From the NCBI RefSeq assembly GCF_004145405.1, contig NZ_SELQ01000001.1:744001-808000 (forward strand): a stretch of 64,000 nt of DNA. Direction: 5' to 3'. Positions 8,442-18,222 of this stretch are shown here, in pieces (position 1 is the first letter of the stretch; every line of letters starts with the position of its first letter). Both the position numbers and the translations under genes were made by a program. The DNA comes from Salipiger sp. IMCC34102. GTDB taxonomy: Bacteria > Pseudomonadota > Alphaproteobacteria > Rhodobacterales > Rhodobacteraceae. The notes beneath the pieces were generated by a model. The model worked only from the letters and a program-made list of their open reading frames with translations, ran no database searches and was not told the origin of the DNA.

Positions 8442-9593
8442 TTGGGCCAGCTATCCCTCAAGCAGATCACGAAGACGTTCGGGACCTTCGAGGTCGTGAA
8501 GGACGTGTCGCTTGACGTCCACGAAGGTGAATTCATGGTCTTCGTCGGGCCGTCGGGTTGCGGCAAGTCCACCTTGTTGCGCATGATCGCGGGGCTGGAA
8601 CACACCACGGACGGCGACATCGTCATCGACGGCAAGCGGGTCAACGACCTGGCGCCCGTCGACCGCGGCATCGCCATGGTGTTCCAGTCCTACGCGCTCT
8701 ACCCGCACATGTCCGTCTTCGAGAACATCGCCTTTCCCCTCCGCGTCGAAGGCGCGCCCGCGTCCGAGATCAAGTCCAAGGTCGAATCCGCGGCCCAAAT
8801 CCTGCACCTGGAGAACCGGCTCGACCAGCGCCCCGGCAACCTGTCGGGTGGCCAGCGTCAGCGGGTCGCGATCGGCCGGGCCATCGTGCGCGAACCAGAG
8901 ATCTTCCTGTTCGACGAGCCATTGTCGAACCTCGACGCGGCCCTGCGCGCCGACATGCGCATCGAGCTTACACGCCTGCACAAGCAGCTTGGCGCCACGA
9001 TGATCTACGTCACGCACGACCAGATCGAGGCGATGACGATGGCCAACCGCATCGTCGTGCTGAACGCAGGCGACATCGCCCAGGTCGGTGCGCCGCTCGA
9101 GCTTTACCACAAGCCGCAGAACACCTTCGTCGCGGGCTTCATCGGCAACCCGCGCATGAATTTCCTGCCCGTCACCTGCAAGGAGGTGACGGACACGGGC
9201 GTGACGGTCGATTTCAACGGCCAACGCCTGCATGTCGAGGTCGAGGCCCCGCCCAGCCGGCGGTCGCAGCTTGCCGGTGCGCCGCTTACGCTGGGCGTCC
9301 GGCCAGAGCATATCACCCTCGGCGGCGGGAACGCGTCGATGACCGTAACCCCCTCGGTGATGGAATATCTCGGTCAGAATACCATCGGCTACGCACCGCT
9401 GCCCGACCGGGAGGAGACGTTCTGCTTCGTCCTGCCGGGCACGCAAACCGTTCCGGCGGAAACCCCGATCGACGTGACCTTCTCGACCGCCGATTGCCAC
9501 CTCTTCGATTCCGACGGCCGGGCGCTGCCGCGGCGTGCGAATACGGCGGACCTCGGGGCCCCGGCGCTTCAGATCGAGCGCCCGACGGCCTGA
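8442..9593 (+). CDS. Sugar ABC transporter ATP-binding protein, UgpC/MsmK type (system A)
   Basis: A 383-residue ATPase. It has Walker A GPSGCGKST, signature LSGGQRQRVAIGRA, Walker B IFLFDEPLSNLD and switch histidine VTHDQIEAMT, followed by a C-terminal OB-fold regulatory region of about 140 residues, as in UgpC/MalK. The start is TTG 8442 (MGQLSLKQ), placed after a clear GCAGGAG ribosome-binding site; no ATG fits the family N terminus. It energises the 5303/6195 permeases. Confidence 0.92.
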   Translation: MGQLSLKQITKTFGTFEVVKDVSLDVHEGEFMVFVGPSGCGKSTLLRMIAGLEHTTDGDIVIDGKRVNDLAPVDRGIAMVFQSYALYPHMSVFENIAFPLRVEGAPASEIKSKVESAAQILHLENRLDQRPGNLSGGQRQRVAIGRAIVREPEIFLFDEPLSNLDAALRADMRIELTRLHKQLGATMIYVTHDQIEAMTMANRIVVLNAGDIAQVGAPLELYHKPQNTFVAGFIGNPRMNFLPVTCKEVTDTGVTVDFNGQRLHVEVEAPPSRRSQLAGAPLTLGVRPEHITLGGGNASMTVTPSVMEYLGQNTIGYAPLPDREETFCFVLPGTQTVPAETPIDVTFSTADCHLFDSDGRALPRRANTADLGAPALQIERPTA

Positions 9594-9736
9594 GTAGAGG
9601 GCTGGGCCTGCCGCCCCGCCTTTCAAGACGAACGCGTGCCGGTATTCCCGGTCATCGCAGGTGCCGGCGGCGGTCGTCCCGAGTCTTGCCGACGCGCAAA
9701 TATCAGGCCTGTCGAGACAGATCCTGTCTTCGGCCC

Positions 9737-9770
9737 GCCCCGCTTGGATCGCTCGGGCGCGAAGCGGGGC
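9737..9770. other. Inverted repeat between convergent genes
   Basis: GCCCCGCTT (9737-9745) and AAGCGGGGC (9762-9770) form a 9-bp stem with a 16-base loop in the 192-base gap between the system A ATPase and the convergent reductase gene. No T run adjoins it. It may contribute to transcript ends on either strand. I see no gene in the rest of this gap. Confidence 0.4.
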
Positions 9771-9785
9771 AAGCCATGTTCGGTG

Positions 9786-10631
<846 letters not shown>

Positions 10632-10708
10632 GGTTTGTCCTTTCGTCTGTCTGCTGACGGAGCTAAAAGAGCCGCGACCGTTTTGGAAGTACGCACGAAA
10701 GGGTAAGT
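10632..10708. promoter_or_regulatory. Divergent promoter/operator region of the reductase/HxlR pair
   Basis: This 77-base spacer must hold both promoters and the HxlR-family binding site. An AAGTAC-CGC-type element and GGGTAAGTA lie near the regulator start (about 10686-10709), but I cannot define a convincing palindrome by eye. Confidence 0.45.
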
Positions 10709-11107
10709 ATGGAAAAAGGTGCAAAGCCCGGTGGGCGGATCGACGAGCCGCCCGCATTTTCCCGCGGCGATCTTCTTTCGCCGAAATGTCCCTCCCGGCA
10801 GATCCTGACCCATATGACCAGCCGCTGGGGCGGATTGACGCTCTTCGCCCTCGGGCCGGAGCCGCAGCGGTTCGGAGCCCTGCGTCGTAGGATCGGCGGT
10901 ATCAGCGAGCGGATGCTGTCTCAGACCTTGAAGCAACTGACCGCCGACGGTCTGGTGGCGCGTATCTCTCATGAGACAGTCCCGCCGCACGTGAGATACC
11001 GCCTCACCCCGCTGGGCGAAGAGGCGGCGGGTAAGCTGGGCGTTCTTGCCGACTGGATCGAGGAGAGCCTGCCGCGCCTTCTGCAAGGCCGAACCGCGAC
11101 CGACTAG
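10709..11107 (+). CDS. HxlR family winged-helix transcriptional regulator
   Basis: A 132-residue MarR-like regulator of the HxlR family. The family's conserved N-terminal cysteine is in SPKCPSRQILTHMTSRWGG. The recognition region is RFGALRRRIGGISERMLSQTLKQLTADGLVAR, followed by the wing ending YRLTPLGEE. Several HxlR proteins sense oxidants or electrophiles through that cysteine. The gene is divergent from the NmrA/QorB-type reductase, whose expression it probably represses along with its own. Confidence 0.88.
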   Translation: MEKGAKPGGRIDEPPAFSRGDLLSPKCPSRQILTHMTSRWGGLTLFALGPEPQRFGALRRRIGGISERMLSQTLKQLTADGLVARISHETVPPHVRYRLTPLGEEAAGKLGVLADWIEESLPRLLQGRTATD

Positions 11108-11313
11108 AGCGCGCTGAGGGACGCGCCGTGGTCCGGGCCGCCGGTCCGGGTTCTGGATTCGTGGTCGCAGCAGTAATGCGCAAGGTATTACGATGCTTGC
11201 CCCTTGGGTTGATCATGGGCCGAAAGCGGTCGCCTCTTGGGGATAAGCATCACCATTTGTCGGCCTTCCAGGGCGTCCGTTTGGAGATTCCGGTTTTTTC
11301 ATACCCGATTTAT

Positions 11314-11322
11314 TGATACGTA
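11314..11322 (+). promoter_or_regulatory. Candidate operator TGATACGTA upstream of the ArsR-type regulator
   Basis: TGATACGTA occurs here, 31 bases before the regulator's ATG, and as its exact reverse complement at 13899-13907 upstream of the binding-protein gene of the same locus. ATACCCG also recurs at 11301-11307 and at 12340-12346 upstream of the arabinofuranosidase gene, where TGATAC (12338-12343) is again present. This is a candidate binding site for the locus regulator. Confidence 0.45.
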
Positions 11323-11353
11323 TGTCGCATTCAGCAAGCTTGCGGGCGGTTTC

Positions 11354-12277
11354 ATGTCGAATAAATTTCTGGTCGTCGATCCCCTGGACCAACTCGATGT
11401 CATCAAGGGGTTGGCCAGCAAGGTGCGTGTGCAGATCATCCGCCTGCTGGAGGCGAAGGGCCCGCTCAACGTCAACCGGGTCGCGGAAGAACTGGATCTG
11501 CCGCAGTCGACGATCTCCTCGAACCTGCAGATCCTCGAGAAGGTGAACCTGGTCCGGACCCGGACCGAAAAGGCTCGCAAGGGCAGTCAGAAGATCTGCG
11601 AGTCGGTGTTTTCGGAAATCCTCATCGGCTTCAAGGATGCGCCGGTCGAAGGCGAAGACGACGGAATGGAGGTTTCCATGCCGATCGGGCTCTATACCCG
11701 GTGCGAGGTTTCGGCGCCCTGTGGGTTGTGCGGCCCCGACGGCGTCATCGGACTTCTGGACGTGCCCGACACCTTCCTCGAGCCGGATCGCATGAAGGCG
11801 GGGCTCTTGTGGTTCACGCGCGGCTTCGTGGAATATCAGTTCCCGAACAATCTCAAGTTGTTGAATCAGAAGCCCAAGGCACTCGAATTTTCCCTGGAAC
11901 TGTCGTCGGAGGTGCCTGGGACCAGCGCCGACTGGCCGTCCGACATCTCGCTGGCGGTCAACGGGATCGACGTGGCCACCTGGACATCGCCCGGGGACTT
12001 CGGGGACAAGCGCGGCGTCTACACGCCCGACTGGTGGAAGCTGAGCGGGTCGCAATACGGCAAGCTCAAGAACTGGCGCATCAACGGGATGGGAAGCTTC
12101 GTCGACGGGGTCCGCGTGTCCGAGGTGACGCTGGGCGATCTGGCGCTGGACAATCACCGGTCCATCCGCATGCGCATCGGGGTGCGCGACGACGCCGATC
12201 ATCCCGGCGGCATGAATATCTTCGGCCGAGGATTCGGCAACTACGACCAGGACATCGTGATGCGTCTTCGGACGTGA
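11354..12277 (+). CDS. ArsR-type HTH regulator with large C-terminal sensor domain
   Basis: A 307-residue protein. Residues about 10-90 form a winged helix (LDVIKGLASKVRVQIIRLL, then LPQSTISSNLQILEKVNLV) of the ArsR/SmtB class. The remaining two-thirds is not a standard ArsR tail. It begins with a cysteine cluster, TRCEVSAPCGLCG, and continues as a beta-rich, tryptophan-containing domain. It resembles the predicted regulators grouped as COG4189. ATG 11354 is preferred over the 39-codon upstream extension, which has no HTH-family sequence. It precedes the arabinofuranosidase and importer genes on the same strand, so it probably controls them in response to an arabinoside. Confidence 0.8.
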   Translation: MSNKFLVVDPLDQLDVIKGLASKVRVQIIRLLEAKGPLNVNRVAEELDLPQSTISSNLQILEKVNLVRTRTEKARKGSQKICESVFSEILIGFKDAPVEGEDDGMEVSMPIGLYTRCEVSAPCGLCGPDGVIGLLDVPDTFLEPDRMKAGLLWFTRGFVEYQFPNNLKLLNQKPKALEFSLELSSEVPGTSADWPSDISLAVNGIDVATWTSPGDFGDKRGVYTPDWWKLSGSQYGKLKNWRINGMGSFVDGVRVSEVTLGDLALDNHRSIRMRIGVRDDADHPGGMNIFGRGFGNYDQDIVMRLRT

Positions 12278-12367
12278 TCTTGCCCATTGACAGGGGGGCA
12301 TCAATCCGTGACGGTACCCATAAATCCGGTATGAACCTGATACCCGGATACGAATGGGGAGGGGGTC

Positions 12368-13876
12368 ATGAAGGCCAAGGTCACCGCGCATGCGCGCTAT
12401 ACGATTTCGGAAATCGACAAGCGGCTTTACGGTTCGTTCCTCGAACACATGGGGCGGGCTGTCTACACCGGCATCCATGAGCCCGGTCATCCGACGGCCG
12501 ACGGCACGGGCATGCGACAGGACGTCCTGAACCTGGTCCGCGAACTGGATACGCCGATCTGCCGCTATCCGGGCGGCAACTTCGTCTCCGCTTACAATTG
12601 GGAGGACGGGATCGGCCCGAAGGAAGACCGTCCCGTGCGCCTCGATCTTGCCTGGCGCACCAGCGAATCCAACCAGGTCGGCATACACGAATTCGCCGAT
12701 TGGGCCGAACGGGCCAATACCGAGATGATGCTGGCCGTGAACCTCGGCTCCCGCGGGCTGGATGAAGCGCGGGCCTTCCTGGAATACGTGAACCATCCCG
12801 GCGGGACCTACTGGTCGGACCTGCGCAAGCAGAACGGTCGTGCCGCGCCCTGGGGGGTGAAAACCTGGTGCCTGGGCAACGAGATGGACGGCCCCTGGCA
12901 GGTTGGCCACAAGTCGGCGGAGGAGTACGGCCACCTTGCAAACGAAGTCGCCAAGGCCATGCGAGGCTACCAGAGCGACCTGGAACTGGTGGTCTGCGGC
13001 TCCTCCGGCCCCGGCATGGACACCTATCCCCAGTGGGAAGCGACGGTGCTGGAGCACACCTACGAGAACGTCGACCTGATCTCGCTGCACATGTATTTCG
13101 AGAACTACGAGAAGAACACCGCAGAATACCTGGCCCTGCCCGAGAAACTGGATCGCTACATCGGTACGATCGCGGGCACGATCGACTTCATCAAGGGCAA
13201 GAAGCGCGCCAAGCACGATGTGAAGATCTCCTTCGACGAGTGGAACGTCTGGTACCACAACCGCAAGGACGACATGGAGAAGCTGTCCAAGTGGGACTGG
13301 CCCTTCGCGCCGCCGCTGCTGGAGGACGTCTACAATTTCGAGGACGTGCTGCAGGTGGGCTGCATCCTGAACACCTTCATTCGCCGCTCCGACGTGGTGC
13401 GCGTGGCCTGCATCGCGCAGCTGGTGAACGTGATCGCGCCGATCATGACGGCACCCAACGGCGACGCCTGGCGGCAGACGATCTTCTGGCCGTTCAAGTT
13501 CGCATCCGCCCACGGGCGTGGCACGGCGCTGCGGCTGGACGTGGACTGCGCGGGTTACGGCTCCGACGTGTCCGACAACGTCTCCTACCTCGATATCTCG
13601 GGCGTGCACGATACGGAGGAGGGGGCGCTGACATTCTTCGCCGTCAATCGCCACGGCGAAGAGGCGCTGGAGGTCGACGTCGCGATCGAGGGCTTCGGCG
13701 CGGTCGGGTCGGTCGAACATACGCTGATCAAGCACGACGATCTGGAGGCGACGAACACGCAAGAGGCGCCTGACACCGTGTCGCCGCGGACGGGCGACGG
13801 GGCGCGGTTGGAGGACGGCAAGCTGACGCTGACCTTGCCGCCCTACAGCTATTCGATGTTCCGGGTCCACCTCTGA
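12368..13876 (+). CDS. abfA: Intracellular alpha-N-arabinofuranosidase, GH51
   Basis: A 502-residue GH51 enzyme of normal family length. The acid/base glutamate is E172 in CLGNEMDGPW and the nucleophile is E291 in ISFDEWNVWY. N-terminal CRYPGGNFVSAYNWEDGIG and the C-terminal beta domain ending LPPYSYSMFRVHL are family-typical. There is no signal peptide, so it acts in the cytoplasm on imported arabino-oligosaccharides, releasing L-arabinose. It lies between the ArsR-type regulator and the system B importer. The released arabinose can feed the oxidative pathway encoded at 18223-23363. Confidence 0.95.
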   Translation: MKAKVTAHARYTISEIDKRLYGSFLEHMGRAVYTGIHEPGHPTADGTGMRQDVLNLVRELDTPICRYPGGNFVSAYNWEDGIGPKEDRPVRLDLAWRTSESNQVGIHEFADWAERANTEMMLAVNLGSRGLDEARAFLEYVNHPGGTYWSDLRKQNGRAAPWGVKTWCLGNEMDGPWQVGHKSAEEYGHLANEVAKAMRGYQSDLELVVCGSSGPGMDTYPQWEATVLEHTYENVDLISLHMYFENYEKNTAEYLALPEKLDRYIGTIAGTIDFIKGKKRAKHDVKISFDEWNVWYHNRKDDMEKLSKWDWPFAPPLLEDVYNFEDVLQVGCILNTFIRRSDVVRVACIAQLVNVIAPIMTAPNGDAWRQTIFWPFKFASAHGRGTALRLDVDCAGYGSDVSDNVSYLDISGVHDTEEGALTFFAVNRHGEEALEVDVAIEGFGAVGSVEHTLIKHDDLEATNTQEAPDTVSPRTGDGARLEDGKLTLTLPPYSYSMFRVHL

Positions 13877-13898
13877 CACGGCGTACCGGTCTTTTGGG

Positions 13899-13944
13899 TA
13901 CGTATCAGTATTTCGTTGGCGCGAATCGACTGGTCCTGTACCTT
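13899..13944 (+). promoter_or_regulatory. Candidate promoter and operator of the system B importer
   Basis: TACGTATCA (13899-13907) is the exact reverse complement of the element upstream of the ArsR-type regulator. It sits just before a weak sigma70-like pair, TTGGCG (13916-13921) and TACCTT (13939-13944), 17 bases apart. The promoter assignment is tentative. Confidence 0.4.
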
Positions 13945-13986
13945 TTTCACGCGGTCTGGAGGGGCCGCCAACCTGGAGGAATTACA

Positions 13987-15243
13987 ATGAACAAGTTCTT
14001 GGCAATCGCGACCGCATCCGTGGTGGCATCCGCCGCGCAGGCTCAGGAAACCGTGGTCTGGTGGGATTTCCTGGCGGGCGGCGACGGCGTGCGCATGAAG
14101 CAGATGATCGAAGACTTCAACGCGGCCCACGAAGGGGAGATCGTGATCGACGCGACCACCCTGGAGTGGGGCGTTCCCTATTACACCAAGGTGCAGACAT
14201 CCGTCGCCGTTGGCGAAGCCCCCGACATCATGACCTATCATTCCAGCCGCATCCCCTTGGCCATCGATCAGGGCTTGCTGCAGGAGCTGACACCCGCGGA
14301 TTTCGAGACGATGGGCCTTGGGGAGGACGATTTCGCGCCGTCGATCTGGGACGCGGTCTCGGCCGACGGCGCGCAATACGGCATGCCGCTCGATACGCAT
14401 CCGATCGTGCTCTATTACAACAAGGACGCACTGGAAGAGGCCGGTCGCCTGACCGAGGACGGCCTGCCGATGGGGCTCGACTCCCGCGAAGGCTTCACGC
14501 AGACGCTGCAGGCGCTGCAGGACAGCGGCTCGGTCAACTTCCCGCTCGCCTCGGTCACGGCGGACGGCAACTTCATGTTCCGCACGATCTATTCGCTGAT
14601 GGGTCAGCAGGGCGGCGAGTTGATGACCGATGGCGAATTTCTGGCCGGCGACAACCCCCAAAAGCTGGAGAACGCGCTGACCGTCCTGCAGGAATGGACC
14701 AACGCGGGGTTCCAGTCGACCTACACGGACTACCCCGCAACCGTGGCGCTCTTCACCAACGGCGAAGCCGGGATGATGATCAACGGCGTCTGGGAAGTGC
14801 CCACGATGATCGACCTCGAAGCCGAGGGGAACCTGTTCAACTGGGGCGCGGTCGAACTGCCGGTCATCTTCGATCAGCCCGCGACCTATTCCGACAGCCA
14901 CGTCTTCGCGATCCCCGCGGGCAACGACATGTCCGAGGAAAAGCGCGCCGCGGTGCTTGAGGTGATGTCGTGGTTCTCGAACAATTCGCTGTTCTGGGCG
15001 ACGGCCGGCCATATCCCGGCCAACAACAGCGTTCAGGGCACGGATGAATACCAGGCGATGGAGCCCAACGCGACCTACTCGTCCCTGACGGAGAACATGA
15101 TCTACGATCCCAAGACGCCGCTGGCCGGTGTCGCCGGACCGATCTTCGACGTGATGTCGACCTACTTCGTCCCGACCTTGAACGGCGAAATGGACCCGTC
15201 CGAGGCGGTGGAAGAGATCACCTACGAACTCAACGACATGTAA
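13987..15243 (+). CDS. Extracellular sugar-binding protein (system B, probably arabino-oligosaccharides)
   Basis: A 418-residue CUT1 solute-binding protein. The signal peptide MNKFLAIATASVVASAAQA precedes mature QETVVWWDFLAGGDG. ATG 13987 follows a GGAGGAATTACA ribosome-binding site; the longer open frame upstream lacks a signal sequence. It heads the importer operon and sits directly after the GH51 gene, which suggests an arabinose-containing oligosaccharide ligand. The substrate is inferred from context only. Confidence 0.92.
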   Translation: MNKFLAIATASVVASAAQAQETVVWWDFLAGGDGVRMKQMIEDFNAAHEGEIVIDATTLEWGVPYYTKVQTSVAVGEAPDIMTYHSSRIPLAIDQGLLQELTPADFETMGLGEDDFAPSIWDAVSADGAQYGMPLDTHPIVLYYNKDALEEAGRLTEDGLPMGLDSREGFTQTLQALQDSGSVNFPLASVTADGNFMFRTIYSLMGQQGGELMTDGEFLAGDNPQKLENALTVLQEWTNAGFQSTYTDYPATVALFTNGEAGMMINGVWEVPTMIDLEAEGNLFNWGAVELPVIFDQPATYSDSHVFAIPAGNDMSEEKRAAVLEVMSWFSNNSLFWATAGHIPANNSVQGTDEYQAMEPNATYSSLTENMIYDPKTPLAGVAGPIFDVMSTYFVPTLNGEMDPSEAVEEITYELNDM

Positions 15244-15254
15244 GCTGATGCGGT

Positions 15255-15278
15255 CGGGGCGGGCCCGCGCCCGCCCCG
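15255..15278 (+). other. GC-rich hairpin between binding-protein and permease genes (system B)
   Basis: GGGGCGGGC (15256-15264) pairs with GCCCGCCCC (15269-15277) around a CCGC loop, with one further C-G pair outside. No T tract follows. It lies 11 bases after the binding-protein stop. It matches the hairpins after the other sugar-binding-protein genes and may set differential expression of binding protein versus permeases. Confidence 0.6.
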
Positions 15279-15305
15279 GTCCAAACCTGGCAAGAGGGCC
15301 ATGTC

Positions 15306-16187
15306 GTGCTGCGCAATACGAAGAAGGAATGGCTGATCGCCTATATCCTCGTCGCCCCCTTCGTGGCGATCTACGGGCTGATCTTCGTCTATCCCACGGT
15401 CGACATGTTCATCCTGTCCTTCCAGGATGCCCCGTTGATCGGCACCGGCGACTTCGTCGGAACGGAGAACTACGAGCGCCTGCCGCGTGACCGCCGCTTC
15501 AACACCGCCTTCTGGAACACGGCCTATTTCGTGGCGCTCACGGTCATTCCGGGCACATTGGTGGCGCTCGCCATCTCGCTGGGGGTGACGCGCCTGTCGG
15601 GACGGTTGCAGTCGCTTGTGTTGGCGCTGTTCTTCCTGCCCTACATCCTGCCCGTCTCGGTCGTGTTCCGGATCTGGGACTGGACGATGAACTTCCAGTT
15701 CGGCATCGCGATGCACCTGCTCGATGCATTGGGCCTCGAACGGGTTCCCGTCTTCCAGACAAGCACCTTCTTCATGCCGGCGGTGGCCTTCGTCACGATC
15801 TGGTGGACCTGCGGTTTCTCGGTGCTGCTGTTCCTCGCGGGCCTGCGTGCGATCCCGCAAGAGATCTACGAGGCCGCGTCGCTCGACAACACCTCGCGCT
15901 GGCGCACCTTCCGCCACCTGACCTGGCCGCTGCTGTGGCCGATCACGGCGCTGGTGCTGACGATCCAGCTGATCCTGCAGCTCAAGATCTTCGACCAGGT
16001 CTACCTGTTCAGCCAGGGCGGGCGGCCGAACGACAACCTGGTGATGGTCTACTACATCTTCCAACGCGCCTTCGTGAACAACCAGGGCGGGCGGGCCGCG
16101 GCCATCGCCGTCGTGCTGTTCATCATGGTCATCATCATCGCGGCCCTGAACTTCCAGCTCATGCGACTGTCGGAGCGCAACAAATGA
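15306..16187 (+). CDS. Sugar ABC transporter permease, MalF type (system B)
   Basis: A 293-residue membrane protein with about six helices and the EAA loop YEAASLDNTSRWRTFRHLTWP. The start is GTG 15306 (MLRNTKKEWLIAYILVAPF), with GAGGG seven bases upstream; ATG 15301 is out of frame. It follows the binding-protein gene across a hairpin spacer and overlaps its partner by ATGA. Confidence 0.92.
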   Translation: MLRNTKKEWLIAYILVAPFVAIYGLIFVYPTVDMFILSFQDAPLIGTGDFVGTENYERLPRDRRFNTAFWNTAYFVALTVIPGTLVALAISLGVTRLSGRLQSLVLALFFLPYILPVSVVFRIWDWTMNFQFGIAMHLLDALGLERVPVFQTSTFFMPAVAFVTIWWTCGFSVLLFLAGLRAIPQEIYEAASLDNTSRWRTFRHLTWPLLWPITALVLTIQLILQLKIFDQVYLFSQGGRPNDNLVMVYYIFQRAFVNNQGGRAAAIAVVLFIMVIIIAALNFQLMRLSERNK

Positions 16188-17026
16188 CCCCGAAAACAGT
16201 CAGGCGCGTGAACTGGATCGGCGGCATCACGACCGTCCTGACCGTGGTCATCGCGGTGCTCTGGGCCTTCCCGCTCTACTGGGGCATCGTCAGTTCCCTC
16301 AAGCCCGAGAACGAGGTCGTCCGCCCCTTCATCGAGCTTTGGCCCGACACGCTGACCTTCCGGCACTACTGGTTCGCCCTGACCGAGACGCAGATCGGAG
16401 CATGGTATCTCAACTCCATCGTGACGTCGCTGGGGGTGACGGTGGTGACGGTGACCACGTCGCTTTTCGCGGGCTACGCGCTGTCGCAATTGCGGTTTCC
16501 GGGCCGGACGATCCTGTGGTGGCTGATCCTGGCCAGCTTCATGGTCCCCACGCAGGTGCTGATCATCAACCACTTCGTGCTGATGGCGGACATGGGGCTC
16601 TTGAACAGTTGGGCCGGGATCATCCTGCCGCAGTTGATCCACCCGGTCATCATCATCGTCTACAAGCAGTTCTTCGACCAGGTCCCCAAGGACTTCCGGG
16701 AAGCCGCCGCCATGGACAACGCCAGCGAATGGAACGTGCTGTTCCGGATCTACATCCCGATGAACTGGGGCGTCACCACGGCCCTGTCCATCGTCACCTT
16801 CATCTGGGCGTGGAACGCCTTCCTGTGGCCATTCCTCGCCGTCACCAAGACCGAGATGATGACGATCACCGTCGGCATCACGCAGGTCTTCGATGCCTTC
16901 GGGGTCTACTACGCCCGGCAGCTCTCGGCCGCGGTTCTGGCGGGCTTCCCGGTGGCGCTGGCGTACCTGCTGTTCCAGCGCAAGGTGACGCAGGCCATCA
17001 CGCTGAGCGCGGGGATCAAGGGATGA
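16184..17026 (+). CDS. Sugar ABC transporter permease, MalG type (system B)
   Basis: A 280-residue CUT1 permease with EAA loop REAAAMDNASEWNVLFRIYIP and the usual six-helix pattern. ATG 16184 overlaps the stop of the partner permease (ATGA). The long upstream in-frame extension lies inside the previous gene and is not coding in this frame. It forms the inner-membrane channel with the 15306 product. Confidence 0.92.
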   Translation: MTPKTVRRVNWIGGITTVLTVVIAVLWAFPLYWGIVSSLKPENEVVRPFIELWPDTLTFRHYWFALTETQIGAWYLNSIVTSLGVTVVTVTTSLFAGYALSQLRFPGRTILWWLILASFMVPTQVLIINHFVLMADMGLLNSWAGIILPQLIHPVIIIVYKQFFDQVPKDFREAAAMDNASEWNVLFRIYIPMNWGVTTALSIVTFIWAWNAFLWPFLAVTKTEMMTITVGITQVFDAFGVYYARQLSAAVLAGFPVALAYLLFQRKVTQAITLSAGIKG

Positions 17027-17056
17027 CCGCCTGCAGGACGATCAAAGGGGCAGACC

Positions 17057-18127
<1,071 letters not shown>

Positions 18128-18172
18128 GTCTGGCGTTTCGGCCGACGCATGCCTTGTCAAACCACCCATGCG

Positions 18173-18201
18173 AAAAGCGCCGCCCCGAGGGGCGGCGCTT
18201 T
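18173..18201. terminator. Bidirectional intrinsic terminator
   Basis: AAAGCGCCGCCCC (18174-18186) and GGGGCGGCGCTTT (18189-18201) form a 13-bp perfect stem flanked by A and T runs on opposite sides. It lies between the convergent system B operon and the arabinose-oxidation operon and should end both transcripts. Confidence 0.85.
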
Positions 18202-18222
18202 CATTCTTGCCGACGGCTTGCC

